NCBI GenBank assembly: GCA_023374025.1
Contig: SIJG01000022.1
Location: 1-64,000, forward strand
Direction: 5' to 3'
Source: Heterodera schachtii
Taxonomy: Eukaryota > Nematoda > Chromadorea > Rhabditida > Heteroderidae
DNA length: 64,000 nucleotides
Shown: piece after piece, positions 34,626-44,680 of the stretch
Layout of the letters: every line of letters starts with the position of its first letter
How positions within the stretch are numbered: the first letter of the stretch is position 1
The notes under the pieces: generated by a model
Told to the model about the DNA's origin: nothing
Database searches by the model: none
The model's input: the letters and a program-made list of their open reading frames with translations, nothing else
Translations under genes and position numbers: made by a program

Positions 34626-35544
34626 TCAATCAATTCAATTCAAATAATTTTCTTATAAGAAATGTTAAATTTATATATTAATTTTTTTAATTGGTTTACT
34701 GCCAATGAAATGAAAAAAGATTTATAAATTATTATTTTTAATACTTTTGCGTGTCCAATCGCTGCGGCACTTTCCACTTTTGAATCCGGGCCTTTTCCAA
34801 AAATATCTGTACCCATTTTGGACCCGCTGGGCTGCTTTAAGCGAATGCCATCACTTCAGAACCATTGGCACGGATTGCAATCGGATGCCATTGGTTAATC
34901 TGCAAATTTTGAAATTTTCATCAAGGATAGAAACATTAATTTTTATACAAAGGATCTGAATTTTTAAGAAAAACAAATAAATTAAAAATAAATTATTTAT
35001 ATGATTTTTAAAACCAAAAAAATAAGCATTTATTGTTAAAAATGCAATAAATTCTAAGAAAATAAAATTTATTGAAACCCGTATGTTTAATTTAATGTTT
35101 AACTATATTAAAAATGGAACCAATTCCACGGCAAATTGGCTTCGGAATGGAAGTGCTTGGCCAACTGCCACTGGGTCCAACACCTATGGGATTTCAACTC
35201 CAACGGCACTTTGCACCGCTGCTTTGATGGCGTCTTTTTGTGCCGATGTTCAAGTGTCAATGTTTACTGAAAGAGCATCCGTATGGGCACACTTCTGACG
35301 GATCAATTACATGAAATGTTAAAAATGAAAAAAAATTGTCCACTTACGATTCACAAAAAAAAAAAACAAATATAACGTACTAGGGCCCAAACATGTGGGG
35401 CCCAAACGTGAGGGCCCAACTGGTGGGTTCCGTCTAAGGATCGACCTTTTTGGGAATTTAAAAACCCTTAAATTCTAAATTATTTTATATGATTTTGATT
35501 TTTAAAATCAAAAAAATAAGCATTTATTGTTAAAAATGCAATAA

Positions 35545-35620
35545 AAGCACCATGGTGTGTCAGCTTCGACGGCACTTTGCACCGCTACATTGCTGAACAA
35601 AAGCAAAAAATACCCATCTA
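35545..35620 (-). pseudogene. Second copy of a thiM exon fragment
   Basis: The minus strand encodes NVAVQSAVEADTPW, matching KAAVQSAVGVEIP in the exon at 35294-35121. Here the Trp codon (TGG) that is a stop in the other copy is kept. The flanking intron-like sequence is also duplicated (ATTGTTAAAAATGCAATAAA on one side). Confidence 0.5.
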
Positions 35621-36087
35621 AGGATCGACGTTTTTGGGAATTTAAAAAACCCTAAAAATCGAAAAATTTTAAAGTTTTTATAAGAATTTTTGAAAAAATT
35701 TGTTTACAATTTTAAACATTTTCGCCAAAGCATTCAATAAGGTCACCTTTGGCATTTCTAAACCCACCAAGTTCCAATAAAGTTTAAAAAAAAATTATGG
35801 CCACAATTTAAAAAATGATTTTGACAAAATTATTTAAATTTTAGAAAGTAAAGAACTTTGATGGTAACGGGCTGAGTCAATGTGCCTTTGTCCGGTAATA
35901 GAATATGATATGTCACAATGTCAATTGAAAATTTTCACTAAATATTTTAAGAATTAAAAAGTTCGAAATTCCTCCGACAAACAACCAAAAAATAATTATT
36001 TCTGTCATGTTTTATTCGAAAAAAGAGTGGGAAAATTTATGCGGAAAAGAAAAATCACCCAAAAGAAAAATAAAAGTGAATTATGAC

Positions 36088-36512
36088 TAGGGATGCGATT
36101 TTTAGGTTTTAGCCTATTTTTTTTGCTGAGATCCCCGTGGCCTGAAACGCACGAAAAACATGTTTTTTGGGGGGTTGTTAAGCTACTTTTCGAGTTATTA
36201 ATGCCTATTTTCTATGCTTTTATTTTAAGAGCCTAAAAGTCTAAAAAAATTTTGAAAAAAACCTATTTTTGGCATTTTGCCCAAAATTATTAACAAAAAT
36301 GCAATAAAAACGAAAAATAAACCCCTAAGAATCGACCTAAAAATTTTTCAAAAATTCATCTCCAAAATTTATTTATTTATTTTCTTAACAAGAAGTTTTG
36401 ATTATTTATCTCAATATTGAATTTTCTATTTTTTAGAGCCTATTTTTGGGGTTTTTAGAGCCTAGAGCCTACCTATTTCGGCAGTTTTTAGAGCCTAAAA
36501 ATCGCATCCCTA
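36088..36512. mobile_element. hAT-type MITE with perfect target duplication
   Basis: 425 bp with 19-bp terminal inverted repeats TAGGGATGCGATTTTTAGG and its complement. Flanked by a perfect 8-bp duplication ATTATGAC (36080-36087 and 36513-36520). No coding sequence; mobilised in trans if at all. Confidence 0.92.
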
Positions 36513-36597
36513 ATTATGACAGTGCCCGAAAATAGTCTAATGATCAATTCTTCTACTGTATTCTTTGCATTCTGTTCACTTTTTTGTCCCCAAATGA

Positions 36598-37475
36598 TCA
36601 CATCGTTGGCATTTTCGTCTCTTTCATCACTTCTCCGTCATTTTCCTTCCCTTTTGATTTGTCATTTATTGACCGTATCATTTTGATCAGTCCGAAAATG
36701 CGTTCGTACGCTATTATCGTCTTCTTCACTTTCAGTTTGGCCTCCTCACACGGGTCCTGCACCAGCAACTGCTTCAACTCGTCGCAATTCCCCATTTTCT
36801 TCATCATTGCACTAATATGGCCATTTTTTTTCATAAATAAAATGCCAAGAATTTCTTCAAGTGAAATTTGCAATTGTTTGTTGCCTATCGATTCGTAGTT
36901 GTACATTTTTTTAAACTGTTCAACCGCATTTTGTTGGGATTCTTCGTTTGGTTCATTGCCAAACATTCCCATAAATTTGGTCCCAGCCTCGCACATTGTT
37001 GAACAAGCGAAAATAAAAAACAATTAAATACAAAAATTTAATAACACAAATAGGAAAGCTTAAAAATTAGCTATGGGATTGCGAAAAATCCAAAAAAAAA
37101 AGATATAAAAAATTGACACAACATAGGAAAGATTTTGGTGAAAAAAAAACTTAAAATTAGTCGATTTATTTAAAAAACTTTTGTCCATTTTTAAAGAAGA
37201 AGCTGGCTGGGCGGTGAAAACGCAGAAAGCCGGGGTTCTTAGTATACCCAATAATGTTTTGCCAATTTGAATTGCTTTTTCCATGTCTTTCTCCTCCGTT
37301 GGGTCAAATTCGATCAATTCAAATCGCGGCTGATCAGAGTTTTGTTTTTCTTTTTTTGGCAGTAACAGTTCAAGCAATTTTTCATGTTCCTCCTTTTCCA
37401 TTCCATTCGCAACATTGTCAATTCCGATCATACTGATCAGAAGAAAGGATAGTGGATGAAAGGGATTCGAGGCAT
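36598..37475 (-). pseudogene. Secreted-family copy D, internally deleted
   Basis: The start at 37475 aligns with the other copies, but one base is missing in the signal-peptide region (CATCCACTATCC), shifting the frame. The middle of exon 1 (after KAIQIGKT) is joined directly to the last bases of exon 4 (TTGGGTATACTAAG), so exons 2 and 3 are gone. Exon 5 (36987-36598) is still open. Not expected to give a normal product. Confidence 0.75.
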
Positions 37476-37684
37476 TTTTAGAAATTTAAAAAATAAATGA
37501 ATGACATTTCGGAGGAATCTGCTGGGTATTTATGCGCATTGTGGCATGAATTTCATGAAGAGACTTATTTATCGTCTTAATAAAATTTGGAATTTATGAA
37601 GCCAAAAAATCAATCCCAATTCAATTTGGCAATGTAAAATTGACTTGGCATTGCGCGATGTTTAATAAAATTATTATTTTGCCT

Positions 37685-37790
37685 TAATAATATTACTGGT
37701 TCCTGCGTTCCCGGTCCCGGCTTCTCAAGTCCCGGAAACTCCCGGTCCCGGTTTGCCCAAAATCCCGGTCCCGCTCTACTCTATAATAGA
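37685..37790. repeat. gggaccggg-type repeat
   Basis: A run of cccggtcccgg motifs ending CCCGCTCTACTCTA, the complement of the TAGAGTTGTGCGGGACC end of the MITE at 2789. Apparently a truncated or diverged member of that family. Nothing recognisable follows at 37790-38300. Confidence 0.5.
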
Positions 37791-38299
37791 TATGGACGGT
37801 TCAATCCGGTCGGCATTCGGGCGCTTCTGTCACGGATCTATAACCCTTCAGCAGGAAGCGGTTACCGCAAAAAATTGTTCGCATATTTTGTTTCAGACCT
37901 ATAGGTGTCGATTGATATACATTATTTATATAGATTTCAATACCGTGCAGTATTCTTTACTTTTACCAAAAGCACACATACCTTTTTGACAATGAGCAGA
38001 GAGTTTGAATGCGGGAAAATGATGTTGAGAGTGAATATCGATTTAGAAATTAAGAACCCAAATTAGCGAAAAAAGAGAAACTAAAAGATAATTAGGATAG
38101 GTAAAAGGCAGAGAACGCATAACAATAAAAATAAATAACATATAAAAATCCAATTTCACCAAATCAATTGAATAAAAGTCATCCTTTCTCTTCTGCGGCA
38201 GCATCTTTCTCTGCATTCTTACGCTTAAAAAACAAAACAATCAAACAATAAACATTTAATTTCAAAAATCTATCGAAATCTTTCAAAAAAAAAATTTGG

Positions 38300-38995
38300 A
38301 AAATTTGAATGCACTTTGTTAACAGATTTTGTCCCAAAAATGACCCTTTTTGGGATTCGAGTCTCTATTTTTTAAATTTAATTAAATCTACAGGTGCCGT
38401 TCGGAAAATTTTTGGTTTTAACAAAATTTGTGAAATTGTTGCCTTTTTTAAATATCCCGAAGTTCTATCTTTAAAACTTCGAATACCGGGCTTTGGAAAA
38501 ATATACAGGGACGGCCTAACGGGAAAAGCACGTCTAACCGTGCGGCTCTATTCCGGTAGTTTGCCAAAAAAAAATATGGGACCGGGAAAGGGACCGTCTG
38601 GGCTCTAAATATTATTTTTTATTAACACATTTTAGGTAGAAAAACACGTAAAAAACTTAAATTTGTAATTGTAAATGAAATTTTTAAATTTTTAAATCTT
38701 TTTCGAATAAGGAGAAAATAAATAAATTTTGAGGATCAATTTTTGAGTAAATTTTTCAATTCTTAGGGGTGTATTTTTCTTTTTATTGAATTCTTTTTGT
38801 TAAGGATTTTTTCGAAAATCTTGAAAATAGGCACACATTAAGCATAAAAACCCCCAAATAGGCAAAAATAGGCATTATAAAAGTCATCGTAAACACCCCC
38901 AAACCAAGCGGAAAATGCGTTTTTCGTGCATATCTGAGCGTATCATGTGCGCAAAATTTTAGGCATTTGCCTAAAATTCCCATCCCTAATTATTA
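38300..38995. repeat. Dispersed repeats between copies D and E
   Basis: 38300-38620 contains a gggaccggg-type stretch and no gene. 38760-38995 is a degenerate nonautonomous element sharing AGGCAAATGCCTAAAATT and the aggcattt-rich interior with the element at 42479-43240. Confidence 0.45.
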
Positions 38996-39030
38996 TACAT
39001 TCATTCATACCTTCCATGTCATCATTGGAT

Positions 39031-39755
39031 TTATGATTCGGAATTAATTTTTTGTTTCAAAAATTCCTTCTCATTCACAAATGTTATCTTAATCATATTA
39101 TGTCAAAAAAATCATTTAAAAAAACTCACCTTAATTTCCATAGCCTTTCCCGCGCCCCGTCCAAAGATGTCCCCGTACGCTGCTTTAATCGCTTCCATTG
39201 CTGAGCTCAGTTTGAGTTCGCCCTGCTCAGTTTGGAACTTTGGCTTCACACAATGACATTCTAAGGGTTTTTCTTCATTTTTAATTAATTTTAAATTTAA
39301 AAACATTTCTGACCATTTTCTTTCAATCTCAAAGACTTTTGTGCCGTCATAGAACTTGTGCCAACTTTAACTTCATTACCCTGTTTTTGTCCAATCTTGC
39401 TCTCATTCAAATATTGATCCGATGCCGTTGCCATCCTTTTCCAATGCTCACAATTTTTCACCAATCCTTTTAGAGCTTCTTTGAACAATTCAATTTCTTT
39501 TGGATTTTCCATGTTTTCATCAACATTACAATTCCAATTTGCCATCATTTTGCGCCAAAAGGATGTTTGGCCAATTTTCAGTGCATTTTCCATATCTTTC
39601 TGTTCCTCCATTGTGCCATTCACGGTTTCTAATTTGGGCTGATTAATGTCTGCTTGTTGATTCCATTTTCTTTTCATTTCACCCGCAGATTCGACTATTC
39701 CGACCATGGTGATCAGAAGAAAGGACAATTGGGTGAAAGAGATGATCCGAAGCAT
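39031..39755 (-). CDS. Secreted-family protein, copy E (short form)
   Basis: Exons 39755-39314, 39260-39130 and 39087-39031 join in phase (1, 0) at GT/AG sites and give 209 residues. The start MLRIISFTQLSFLLITMVGI is a likely signal peptide. Exon 1 is the most diverged of the family. Exon 2 keeps CHCVKPKF and GELKLSSAMEAIKAAYGDIF. Exon 3 is reduced to 18 residues (ITFVNEKEFLKQKINSES) by an early stop, and exons 4 and 5 are absent. No frameshift in what remains, so it may be a working shortened protein. Upstream lies the 104-bp array derived from the family promoter. Confidence 0.6.
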
Positions 39756-39869
39756 TTTGGAAAATTAAAAAAATTAATGCTTTTTTAGAGAAATCTGCTG
39801 GGTATTTATGCGCATTGTCCAACATGTGTAAAAGGGGCATTAATGTGAATAGGTATGACATTTCATGAA

Positions 39870-42240
39870 GTGAATTATTAAATTTGGCATTTATGAAGCC
39901 AAAAAATCAATCCCAATTCATTTTGGCAATGTAAAATTGGCTTGGCATTGCGCTATTTTTAATAAAATAAATATATTGCCTTTATAAAATTTGGCATTTA
40001 TGGAGCCAAAAATCAATCCCCTAGCATTTTGGCACTTAAATTGGCTTGGCATTGCGCTATTTTTAATAAAATAAATATATTGCCTTTATAAAATTTGGCA
40101 TTTATGGAGCCAAAAATCAATCCCCTAGCATTTTGGCACTTAAATTGGCTTGGCATTGCGCTATTTTTAATAAAATAAATATATTGCCTTTATAAAATTT
40201 GGCATTTATGGAGCCAAAAATCAATCCCCTAGCATTTTGGCACTTAAATTGGCTTGGCATTGCGCTATTTTTAATAAAATAAATATATTGCCTTTATAAA
40301 ATTTGGCATTTATGGAGCCAAAAATCAATCCCCTAGCATTTTGGCACTTAAATTGGCTTGGCATTGCGCTATTTTTAATAAAATAAATATATTGCCTTTA
40401 TAAAATTTGGCATTTATGGAGCCAAAAATCAATCCCCTAGCATTTTGGCACTTAAATTGGCTTGGCATTGCGCTATTTTTAATAAAATAAATATATTGCC
40501 TTTATAAAATTTGGCATTTATGGAGCCAAAAATCAATCCCCTAGCATTTTGGCACTTAAATTGGCTTGGCATTGCGCTATTTTTAATAAAATAAATATAT
40601 TGCCTTTATAAAATTTGGCATTTATGGAGCCAAAAATCAATCCCCTAGCATTTTGGCACTTAAATTGGCTTGGCATTGCGCTATTTTTAATAAAATAAAT
40701 ATATTGCCTTTATAAAATTTGGCATTTATGGAGCCAAAAATCAATCCCCTAGCATTTTGGCACTTAAATTGGCTTGGCATTGCGCTATTTTTAATAAAAT
40801 AAATATATTGCCTTTATAAAATTTGGCATTTATGGAGCCAAAAATCAATCCCCTAGCATTTTGGCACTTAAATTGGCTTGGCATTGCGCTATTTTTAATA
40901 AAATAAATATATTGCCTTTATAAAATTTGGCATTTATGGAGCCAAAAATCAATCCCCTAGCATTTTGGCACTTAAATTGGCTTGGCATTGCGCTATTTTT
41001 AATAAAATAAATATATTGCCTTTATAAAATTTGGCATTTATAGAGCCACAAATCAATCCCCTAGCATTTTGGCACTTAAATTGGCTTGGCATTGCGCTAT
41101 TTTTAATAAAATAAATATATTGCCTTTATAAAATTTGGCATTTATGGAGCCAAAAATCAATCCCCTAGCATTTTGGCACTTAAATTGGCTTGGCATTGCG
41201 CTATTTTTAATAAAATAAATATATTGCCTTTATAAAATTTGGCATTTATGGAGCCAAAAATCAATCCCCTAGCATTTTGGCACTTAAATTGGCTTGGCAT
41301 TGCGCTATTTTTAATAAAATAAATATATTGCCTTTATAAAATTTGGCATTTATGGAGCCAAAAATCAATCCCCTAGCATTTTGGCACTTAAATTGGCTTG
41401 GCATTGCGCTATTTTTAATAAAATAAATATATTGCCTTTATAAAATTTGGCATTTATAGAGCCAAAAATCAATCCCCTAGCATTTTGGCACTTAAATTGG
41501 CTTGGCATTGCGCTATTTTTAATAAAATAAATATATTGCCTTTATAAAATTTGGCATTTATAGAGCCACAAATCAATCCCCTAGCATTTTGGCACTTAAA
41601 TTGGCTTGGCATTGCGCTATTTTTAATAAAATAAATATATTGCCTTTATAAAATTTGGCATTTATGGAGCCAAAAATCAATCCCCTAGCATTTTGGCACT
41701 TAAATTGGCTTGGCATTGCGCTATTTTTAATAAAATAAATATATTGACTTTATAAAATTTGGCATTTATGAAGCCAAAAATCAATCCCAATTCATTTTGG
41801 CAATGTAAATTGGCTTGGCATTGCGCTATTTTTAATAAAATAAATATATTGCCTTTATAAAATTTGGCATTTATAGAGCCAAAAATCAATCCCCTAGCAT
41901 TTTGGCACTTAAATTGGCTTGGCATTGCGCTATTTTTAATAAAATAAATATATTGCCTTTATAAAATTTGGCATTTATGGAGCCAAAAATCAATCCCCTA
42001 GCATTTTGGCACTTAAATTGGCTTGGCATTGCGCTATTTTTAATAAAATAAATATATTGCCTTTATAAAATTTGGCATTTATAGAGCCACAAATCAATCC
42101 CCTAGCATTTTGGCACTTAAATTGGCTTGGCATTGCGCTATTTTTAATAAAATAAATATATTGCCTTTATAAAATTTGGCATTTATAGAGCCAAAAATCA
42201 ATCCCCTAGCATTTTGGCACTTAAATTGGCTTGGAATTGC
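39870..42240. repeat. 104-bp satellite derived from the family promoter
   Basis: About 22 head-to-tail units of 104 bp, nearly identical (occasional GGAGCC/AGAGCC and AAAATC/ACAAATC variants). Each unit corresponds to the conserved 5' flank of the family genes (GCCTTTATAAAATTTGGCAT, then TTGGCTTGGCATTGCGC). Read on the minus strand, each unit carries ATGCCA twice. The array ends about 115 bp upstream of the copy E start codon. Confidence 0.95.
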
Positions 42241-42478
42241 TTATTTTAATTAATAATTTTAGAAATGAAAAAAAAAGTAAAAAGGTCAAAAAAATGAGCT
42301 ACAGTTGTTTATGTTCAGAAGAGATGACAAAAATAAAATACCAACGAAATTAGAGAAAAATAATTTCTACTTTAAATGAAAGATACCTTAGAATTCTTTT
42401 TGTAAATTTTTCCCATTTAATCAGTTTTATTGCTCTATTTTAATCACTTCTTCCGGTTCATTTTTTCATTCTCATCAC

Positions 42479-43240
42479 CAGGGCTTCCTTTTTTAGGCAA
42501 ATGCCTTAAATTTCTGCGCACTTGATATGCACAAATAAAAAGGAAGCCCTGCCTATTTTTGCCTATTTCGGGGTTTTTATGCTTAATGCTTTGGCGCCTA
42601 TTTTTGGGGGACCGGTAAATTGGACACCAGAAAATTGGACACCAAGCGGAAAACTAGACACCATCGGAATTTTGGACACTAAAGGAAAATTGGACACTGG
42701 AAAACTGGACACCAAATTCCTCTTTTAAAAAATAAACCCAGGAATTATGTTGAAAAATAATTGGTGTGGATAAATGGATTAAGGCATTTAGAGTGGAGCA
42801 AACATTAAATAGTCACGATGATTGATCAAAATGCCAAAACTGTAGAAAATTGGGCGATGATTGTTCAATGTGCCAAAAAATGCCCAAAAAATGGAAACCC
42901 CATCAAAATGAAAAGTTTTTTCGTTATGAATATATGATGGCTTTCTGCTGCTGATGCTACAAATAATAATAACATTATTTATCTCAATTAAAATTTTTGT
43001 TTATTTATTTTTAAATTATTTATTTTATGTAAAATAGTGTCCAATTTTCCGGTGTCTAATTTTCCATTGGTGTCCAATTTACCGGGAGCCCTATTTTTGT
43101 GCCTACCTATTTCGCCATTTTTCGCGCCTATTTTCAAGAATTCCGTAACAATCCTTAACTAAAATGTAAAAAAAAAACCAAAAATACATTTATAAGAAAT
43201 TGCCCGAAAAAATTTAGCAGAAAATAGACTCCTAAGAATT
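42479..43240. mobile_element. Dispersed nonautonomous element carrying a nested MITE
   Basis: Begins CAGGGCTTCCTTTTTTAGGC and shares its interior with 38760-38995 and with the ends of 29468-30026. A small foldback (42479-42551) closes with AAAAAGGAAGCCCTG. It is interrupted at 42606 by the MITE 42607-43091 and resumes with TGCCTACCTATTTCG. Its right limit is uncertain. Confidence 0.5.
42607..43091. mobile_element. Nested hAT-type MITE with GGACACC repeats
   Basis: 485 bp; inverted ends share CCGGTAAATTGGACACCA. Perfect 8-bp target duplication TATTTTTG (42599-42606 and 43092-43099). Short tandem units of GGAAAATTGGACACC type sit inside the left end, with the complement at the right end. Confidence 0.85.
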
Positions 43241-43339
43241 GAAAAACTTTTCCAATGATTCCCTAAAATGTAACTTTTTTTTTCTTGATATTGGTTTAAA
43301 ATAATCGTTATTCGAAAAAAATCTTTAAATTATTAAAAT

Positions 43340-44015
43340 TTTTTGTTCAATCCGGAAGCCTTTGAATGCTTTTATCCATCTATCAACTAAATCCCATGCT
43401 CTCTCATTTTCAAATTTTATCTAAAATAGATTTTTTGAAAAAATATATAAAATAATATTACTTTGATTTTTAATCCGTCCCAATTTCCCCATTTGAATAA
43501 GTCCCGATAAACTGCTTTAATCGCTTCCATTGCTGAGCTCAGTTGGAGTTCACCCTGCTCCACAAGAAAGCGTGGCTTTACACACAAACATTTCACTGAA
43601 TTTCCCAAATTTAATTTAATTTAAATATTTCTTTTTTCCTCAAAACAACTCACATTCCTTTAAACGCTGTTCTCCTTCATCAATCTTCGTTAAATTGTGA
43701 GGCCATGAAATCTTTCCGCTTTTCCTTGCACTTCAAACTTTTCACGAATGCATCGGCAGCTAATGCCTTCATTTTCCATTTTTCACAAATTTCTTTTAAT
43801 TCTCCGATGGATTTTTTTCCAATTTCTTTCGGCTCATTATACAATATGTCTTTTTCACATTCCCATTTGGCTAGCATTTCTCGCCAAAATAATGTTTTGC
43901 CAATTTGAATTGCTTTTTCCATGTCTTTCTCCTCCTCCGTTGTGCTATCTTCCATCAATTCAAATCGCGGCTGATCAGAATATTGTTTTTCTTTTTTTGG
44001 AAGTGATAGATCAAT
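43340..44015 (-). pseudogene. Secreted-family copy F, truncated at both ends
   Basis: Exon 1 lacks the signal peptide: the family sequence begins only at LSLPKKEKQ, preceded by unrelated DNA. Near its end an extra base changes RKDFMATL to a short wrong tail. Exon 2 is complete (ends GLKIKV). Exon 3 breaks off after about 90 bases (EKAWD homologue to RIEQ) at 43340. No exons 4 or 5. Confidence 0.75.
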
Positions 44016-44089
44016 CATGAGCACCAAAAGTGAGTAGCACACATGGCAGGGTAAGCGCGCTGAATTAGGCCTAGGGACTCCCAAAGAAA

Positions 44090-44680
44090 TTCCAACTATT
44101 TTTATGAGGGGGTCCTGAGGTGATTAGTCCCATTTCCCTATTCAACTCCAAGTCCATTAAAATAATGGCTTTATCCCAGGGAAATAAATGTGAATTACAT
44201 AAATAATAATACAGAATAATAATAATTATTAGTCCGGATTAAGTGATGAGAAATGGGAAAATCGCACATTAAACAGACACATAAATGGGAAGGGGAGGAG
44301 TCAGATCGATCGCTTATTGGCTAACGGAGAAACAATTAAATGAAATGAAAAAGGATTAAAATGAAAGTGAAAATAAAATGAGAAAATGCTTCGGCAATTT
44401 ATTATTAATTTATTTATCTCTTACACCTCATACCCTGTTTTAGACCGTCCCTGATTTGGTTTTAATTGGCAATTCCGATTTTTTTTAAATTAATGAAAAA
44501 TCTGTTCGAGAATTTTGCTAAATTTTAATTGAAAAAAATGTTATTGAAAAATGTTAATCCAAATTAATAAAATAAATTTAAAACATAGCCTATCATCCCA
44601 TCCCATAGAGTTTTTTTCTTATTCTAATTTTGTTTTGCCGAAGCACTGACTTTTCCTTTTACTTTTTCTTAAAATTTAAT
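44090..44680. other. Intergenic DNA, no gene seen
   Basis: Contains a GC-richer stretch (44030-44140, GAATTAGGCCTAGGGACTCC) that replaces the 5' end of family copy F. The rest is AT-rich without recognised features. Confidence 0.4.

Larger units (their letters stand above)
28007..35294 (-). pseudogene. thiM: Broken hydroxyethylthiazole kinase gene (thiM-like)
   Basis: ThiM phosphorylates hydroxyethylthiazole in thiamine salvage. Four exon remnants occur in order: 35294-35121 (DALSVNIDT, a TGA, KDAIKAAVQSA, then a TAG where the family has Trp, then VLDPVAVGQALPFRSQF); 34899-34745 (IAIRANGSEVMAF, then a 1-base frameshift, then GKGPDSKVESAAAIGHAK); 28589-28411 (GHPLMTKVTGIGCALSASVA, the nucleotide-binding region); 28138-28007 (SSVAGELAAAESRGPGTFAV and LDKLASIS, ending at a stop). 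Splice sites remain at the borders. The N-terminal part and one short exon were not found. Family copy C, a MITE and a 36-bp satellite lie within the span. thiM is bacterial, and transfer of vitamin B1 genes into cyst nematodes is known. Two in-frame stops and a frameshift make it dead, although the last two exons alone are clean. Confidence 0.8.

Noticed and set aside
39870..42240. CRISPR-like regular array
   Set aside because: Units are contiguous 104-bp tandem repeats without unique spacers, in a eukaryotic genome.
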